Source: a bacterium (GTDB taxonomy: Bacteria; Desulfobacterota; GWC2-55-46; S146-80; JALXFI01). From it: 7,819 nt of DNA. The notes under the pieces were generated by a model. That model was not told the DNA's origin. It saw only the letters and a list, made by a program, of their open reading frames with translations, and made no database searches. Position 1 is the stretch's first letter. Every line of letters starts with the position of its first letter. The stretch is taken from positions 1 through 7,819 of the forward strand of contig JALXFI010000085.1 in the NCBI GenBank assembly GCA_027069035.1, read 5' to 3'. A program made the translations under genes and the position numbers. Shown in pieces: positions 5,376-7,819 of the stretch.

Positions 5376-6648
5376 AAAAGTTTTTATTATTAAAATCCAT
5401 TGCCTTAAAGTAGGTTTTTTCAAAGACGGGGTTGCCGGAAAGCGCAACATAATGGGTAGAGACATGAACATCCTCTGCAATCTTAACGGCATCTCCGCTT
5501 ACAAGCGCCTGCTCAGCTCCCATCAAAGGAGCATCTTTTATGAAAGAAACCTTATTTAGCCATGCCCCGGGTATTATACCAAGCATCTCCAAATGTTCGG
5601 TTTTTATATTATTGCCGAATGCCCCTGTTACAATAACCTCTTCAATATCTTTAAATCCAACACATTTCCTTTTTAAAAGTATCTTTATGCCGCTCTGTAT
5701 GGCAGCCTTTGCAAGCTGTAATTCCCTTATATCGGCCTGGGTTATTGCCACATTGCTCTTTGCGTCTCTATATAAGGTAAAAGACCTTTCGCCCTGTATT
5801 TCGTGTACCCTGTTTGCAATATTGCTCTCTATCTCGTCCCTGTGCCTTATTCCGCCGTCACCCTTAACAATGCCTGCCTTTAACATCTCAGAAAGTGCTG
5901 AAAGCAGTCCTGAACCGCATATGCCGATTGGCCTGCCGCCCCCTATAACTTGAATTTCTATAGTATCATCCTGTATTTTAACCTTTGATATTGCGCCTTT
6001 TTCGGCTATCATGCCGTTTTTTATTCCGCCTCCCTCAAACGCAGGGCCTGCAGGGGCAGATGTTACCCAAAGGTCTTCTTCTCTTCCAAGCACAATCTCG
6101 GTATTTGTGCCGACATCTATTGCCAGCCTTACTCCCCCGCCTTTATAAAGACCGGTATAAAGGATAAGAGCCACCGTATCCCCCCCCACAAAACCTCCTA
6201 TAAGGGGAAACACATATACGGATGCATCGGCATTTACATTAAGCAGGGTCTCCTGAGCCTTAAACATCTTCCCCTTTTTAAAGAAAGGCCTGTAGGGAGA
6301 CCTTCCGATAGACAACGGCGACATGGATAAAAACAGGTGCTCCATAACAGGGTTGCCCGCAAATACTACCTTTACGACGTCGTCCTGTTTGCCATTCTTA
6401 CAGAGCAACTGCTCGGTCATACGGTTTAGAGCGCCGAACAAACTTTTATGAAATTTATGCAAGGCATTGCCATCCTTTTCTATTGCCGCAATCCTTGAAA
6501 GGACATCTCTGCCCATTGCTATCTGTGGATTAATCTCTGACAAGCGGTTTAATCTTTTACTTGTCTCCATATCGACAAGTGAACCCGCTATTGTTGTTGT
6601 GCCAATATCAAAGGCAAGCCCCAAGGCACGGCTACCATGCATAAACAA
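5365..6648 (-). CDS. RACo-like ASKHA ATPase (DUF4445 family), lacking the Fe-S domain
   Basis: The 427 residues match the C-terminal ATPase part of RACo/RamA-type reductive activators of corrinoid enzymes. These proteins use ATP to return oxidised Co(II) corrinoid to the active Co(I) state. Visible ASKHA elements are phosphate-1 DIGTTTIAGSLVD (14-26) followed by NPQIAMGRDVLSRI (40-53), phosphate-2 AIDVGTNTEIVLG (176-188), SAPAGPAFEGGGI (197-209), GICGSGLL (242-249), TQADIRELQLAKAAI (303-317) and the adenosine motif VIVTGAFGNNI (338-348). Full-length relatives are about 600-650 residues with an N-terminal 2Fe-2S ferredoxin domain. Here the protein begins directly at the ATPase, and its only cysteines (83, 244, 329) form no cluster motif. 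The frame closes at a TAA near 6690, so no hidden extension exists. The start is TTG 6648 (GAGG 8 nt upstream) or ATG 6642. The gene lies between an MCE gene and purH, overlapping purH. The target is unknown. Confidence 0.85.
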   Translation of the reverse strand: MFMHGSRALGLAFDIGTTTIAGSLVDMETSKRLNRLSEINPQIAMGRDVLSRIAAIEKDGNALHKFHKSLFGALNRMTEQLLCKNGKQDDVVKVVFAGNPVMEHLFLSMSPLSIGRSPYRPFFKKGKMFKAQETLLNVNADASVYVFPLIGGFVGGDTVALILYTGLYKGGGVRLAIDVGTNTEIVLGREEDLWVTSAPAGPAFEGGGIKNGMIAEKGAISKVKIQDDTIEIQVIGGGRPIGICGSGLLSALSEMLKAGIVKGDGGIRHRDEIESNIANRVHEIQGERSFTLYRDAKSNVAITQADIRELQLAKAAIQSGIKILLKRKCVGFKDIEEVIVTGAFGNNIKTEHLEMLGIIPGAWLNKVSFIKDAPLMGAEQALVSGDAVKIAEDVHVSTHYVALSGNPVFEKTYFKAMDFNNKNFWEA

Positions 6649-6654
6649 TCTCTT

Positions 6655-6660
6655 ACCCTC
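6655..6660 (-). promoter_or_regulatory. Shine-Dalgarno-like site of the ASKHA gene
   Basis: On the minus strand GAGGGT at 6660-6655 places its GAGG 8 nt before TTG 6648 and 14 nt before ATG 6642. Spacing favours the rare TTG start, and codon preference favours the ATG. The choice changes only two residues, both before the first conserved strand. Confidence 0.5.
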
Positions 6661-6692
6661 TTTGGATGAAATCTTTATATTTATTGTTTATT

Positions 6693-7819
6693 TTAATTTG
6701 TAGGTATTGGAGCATTGAGAAGAATAAACTTAATGTCTTCATCTTCAAATCTGAGCCCCATGCCAAGAAAGGGACTTTCCAAACCCTGTGCGCTTATAAA
6801 ATCATTATACCCGCCTGTTACAAAAAAATACTTGTTAACATAATATGTGGCTGCGAGTTTGAGATAGGGATTTCTTTTCTCATCAAAATCCGAGGCCTCA
6901 AAACTCAGTTTAAATCTGCCATTAAACGGGTTATAATCTATGCCAACCCCGCCCTGAGACTCTATCAATCCTGCTCTGAGGGTTACATTATAGAACCTTT
7001 TTGCTATCTGCACATTGAGCCTCACCTTGTTTTCGGGCTTTTTCATGCCGTTTTTGTCAAACTCAACCCTGTTTAACGGATCGTCCACCATCTCCAACAG
7101 GTAGTATTTATCTTCTCTTGGCTGAATACGGAGACTCACAAAGTTTTTTGCGTTGCCTGAATCAAAGAGATATTCATTGTGAAAGCCCAGAAAGAACCTG
7201 AAACGCTCATTTTGACTTATAAAATTATTTACTCCCGTAAGAGTCTTGTTTAGATTATCAACAGTATCATCTTCGTTTATCAGTTTGCCAATGGTTCCTT
7301 CCCCTTTGTTTACCTTATCGGCAACATGCTGGATGGATGAGAAGGTCTTATCAATCCTCGGTCCCACACTGTCCGTAAGGTTTCTTATAGATGCAAGGGT
7401 CTCCTCCAGCCTATTAGACGCCTCCTTTAGATTGGCAATACTATCCCTCAAATTACTGCGATTATCCTTTAAAATATTGTTTAAATTTCTGGTTACCTTC
7501 TTAAGATTTTCAATAATCTCAGGACTTCCTGTCCTCATTGTTGAAGAGAAGGCTTCAAAATTGTTCATCACCCTGTTGAATTTGTCATTGTTCAGGGCGA
7601 TCATCCTGTTAAGATTTTTTGTAACACCCTCGATATTTCCGACTATATTACGGATGGTCTTCTCGCCCTTGTCTCCCCCAAGCACATTGCCCAATGTCTG
7701 TACGATGCCTCTTAAGTCCTTTGAAATGGTGCTCAACTGGGTTATGAGAACATCTACCTCAGCAAAGGTCTTTGTCCTTGTGATCTCTTCCCCCGGTTCA
7801 ATAGCGGGCGCTTCAGGAG
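6693..7819 (-). CDS. MCE (MlaD-like) family lipid-transport protein, 3' part
   Basis: The frame is open from the right edge to TAA 6695-6693, giving 374 visible residues; the N-terminal membrane anchor and MCE beta domain lie outside the window. MCE proteins are periplasmic substrate-binding parts of ABC-type lipid transporters such as Mla. Numbering from the first visible residue, PGEE near 8 leads into a long Asn/Leu-rich helical region (about 20-200). This holds two similar copies (near 65 and 108, both V-T-basic-N-L-N) and the MCE-typical KGEGTIGKLI at 171-180. From about 206 to the end is a beta-rich domain with RIQPREDKYYLLEMVDDP (230-247) and alternating aromatic strands such as ATYYVNKYFFVTGGY. 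This resembles the barrel-like C-terminus seen in long MCE proteins of anaerobic Gram-negatives. A TTG at 7736 is internal, not the start. It is upstream of, and probably co-transcribed with, the ASKHA gene (44-nt gap). Confidence 0.85.
   Translation of the reverse strand, partial: PEAPAIEPGEEITRTKTFAEVDVLITQLSTISKDLRGIVQTLGNVLGGDKGEKTIRNIVGNIEGVTKNLNRMIALNNDKFNRVMNNFEAFSSTMRTGSPEIIENLKKVTRNLNNILKDNRSNLRDSIANLKEASNRLEETLASIRNLTDSVGPRIDKTFSSIQHVADKVNKGEGTIGKLINEDDTVDNLNKTLTGVNNFISQNERFRFFLGFHNEYLFDSGNAKNFVSLRIQPREDKYYLLEMVDDPLNRVEFDKNGMKKPENKVRLNVQIAKRFYNVTLRAGLIESQGGVGIDYNPFNGRFKLSFEASDFDEKRNPYLKLAATYYVNKYFFVTGGYNDFISAQGLESPFLGMGLRFEDEDIKFILLNAPIPTN

Noticed and set aside
5366..5377. TTG at 5377 as the start of purH (541 residues)
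   Set aside because: It overlaps the GGGAGG ribosome binding site itself and has no site of its own. ATG 5365 with a 4-nt spacer fits better.
7734..7736. TTG at 7736 as the start of the MCE-family gene
   Set aside because: The frame stays open for 27 more codons to the window edge, and those codons (including P-G-E-E) continue the MCE-type sequence. The gene is truncated by the window, not started there.

Overview
The window is compact bacterial chromosome with a base composition around the mid-40s % GC by eye. It holds housekeeping and envelope genes and no visible mobile element, tRNA, rRNA or CRISPR array. The MCE-family lipid-transport protein points to a double-membrane (Gram-negative-type) cell. 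The stand-alone RACo-like ASKHA ATPase points to an anaerobic or corrinoid-using lineage, for example Nitrospirota or Desulfobacterota. The sequence alone does not fix the taxon.

Left edge (1-257): the first 30 codons of a MoaD/ThiS-like sulfur-carrier gene run leftwards out of the window. A divergent control region lies between it and gyrA. It contains a sigma70-type promoter for each direction, a perfect 11-bp palindrome midway between them, and short direct repeats on each side of the palindrome.

Rightward unit (258-3748): gyrA (DNA gyrase subunit A, complete, with catalytic Tyr and GyrA-box intact) is followed after 38 nt by gpsA (glycerol-3-phosphate dehydrogenase, GTG start without a clear ribosome binding site). 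No terminator or good promoter is visible between them, so they probably form one transcript.

Leftward unit (7819-3752, transcribed right to left): the 3' part of an MCE-family gene, then 44 nt, then a RACo-like ASKHA/DUF4445-type ATPase lacking the usual N-terminal iron-sulfur domain, then purH (AICAR transformylase/IMP cyclohydrolase), whose start overlaps the ASKHA stop codon. The two units converge with only 3 nt between the gpsA and purH stop codons.

How they fit together: gpsA supplies the glycerol-3-phosphate backbone of phospholipids and the MCE protein probably moves lipid between membranes. purH consumes 10-formyl-tetrahydrofolate, and RACo-type activators serve corrinoid methyl transfer, which often draws on methyl-tetrahydrofolate, so the tightly coupled ASKHA-purH pair could reflect C1-folate metabolism (inference). 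Most of the window is ordinary. The points most worth a second look are the Fe-S-less ASKHA protein coupled to purH, and the palindrome-centred divergent moaD/gyrA control region.
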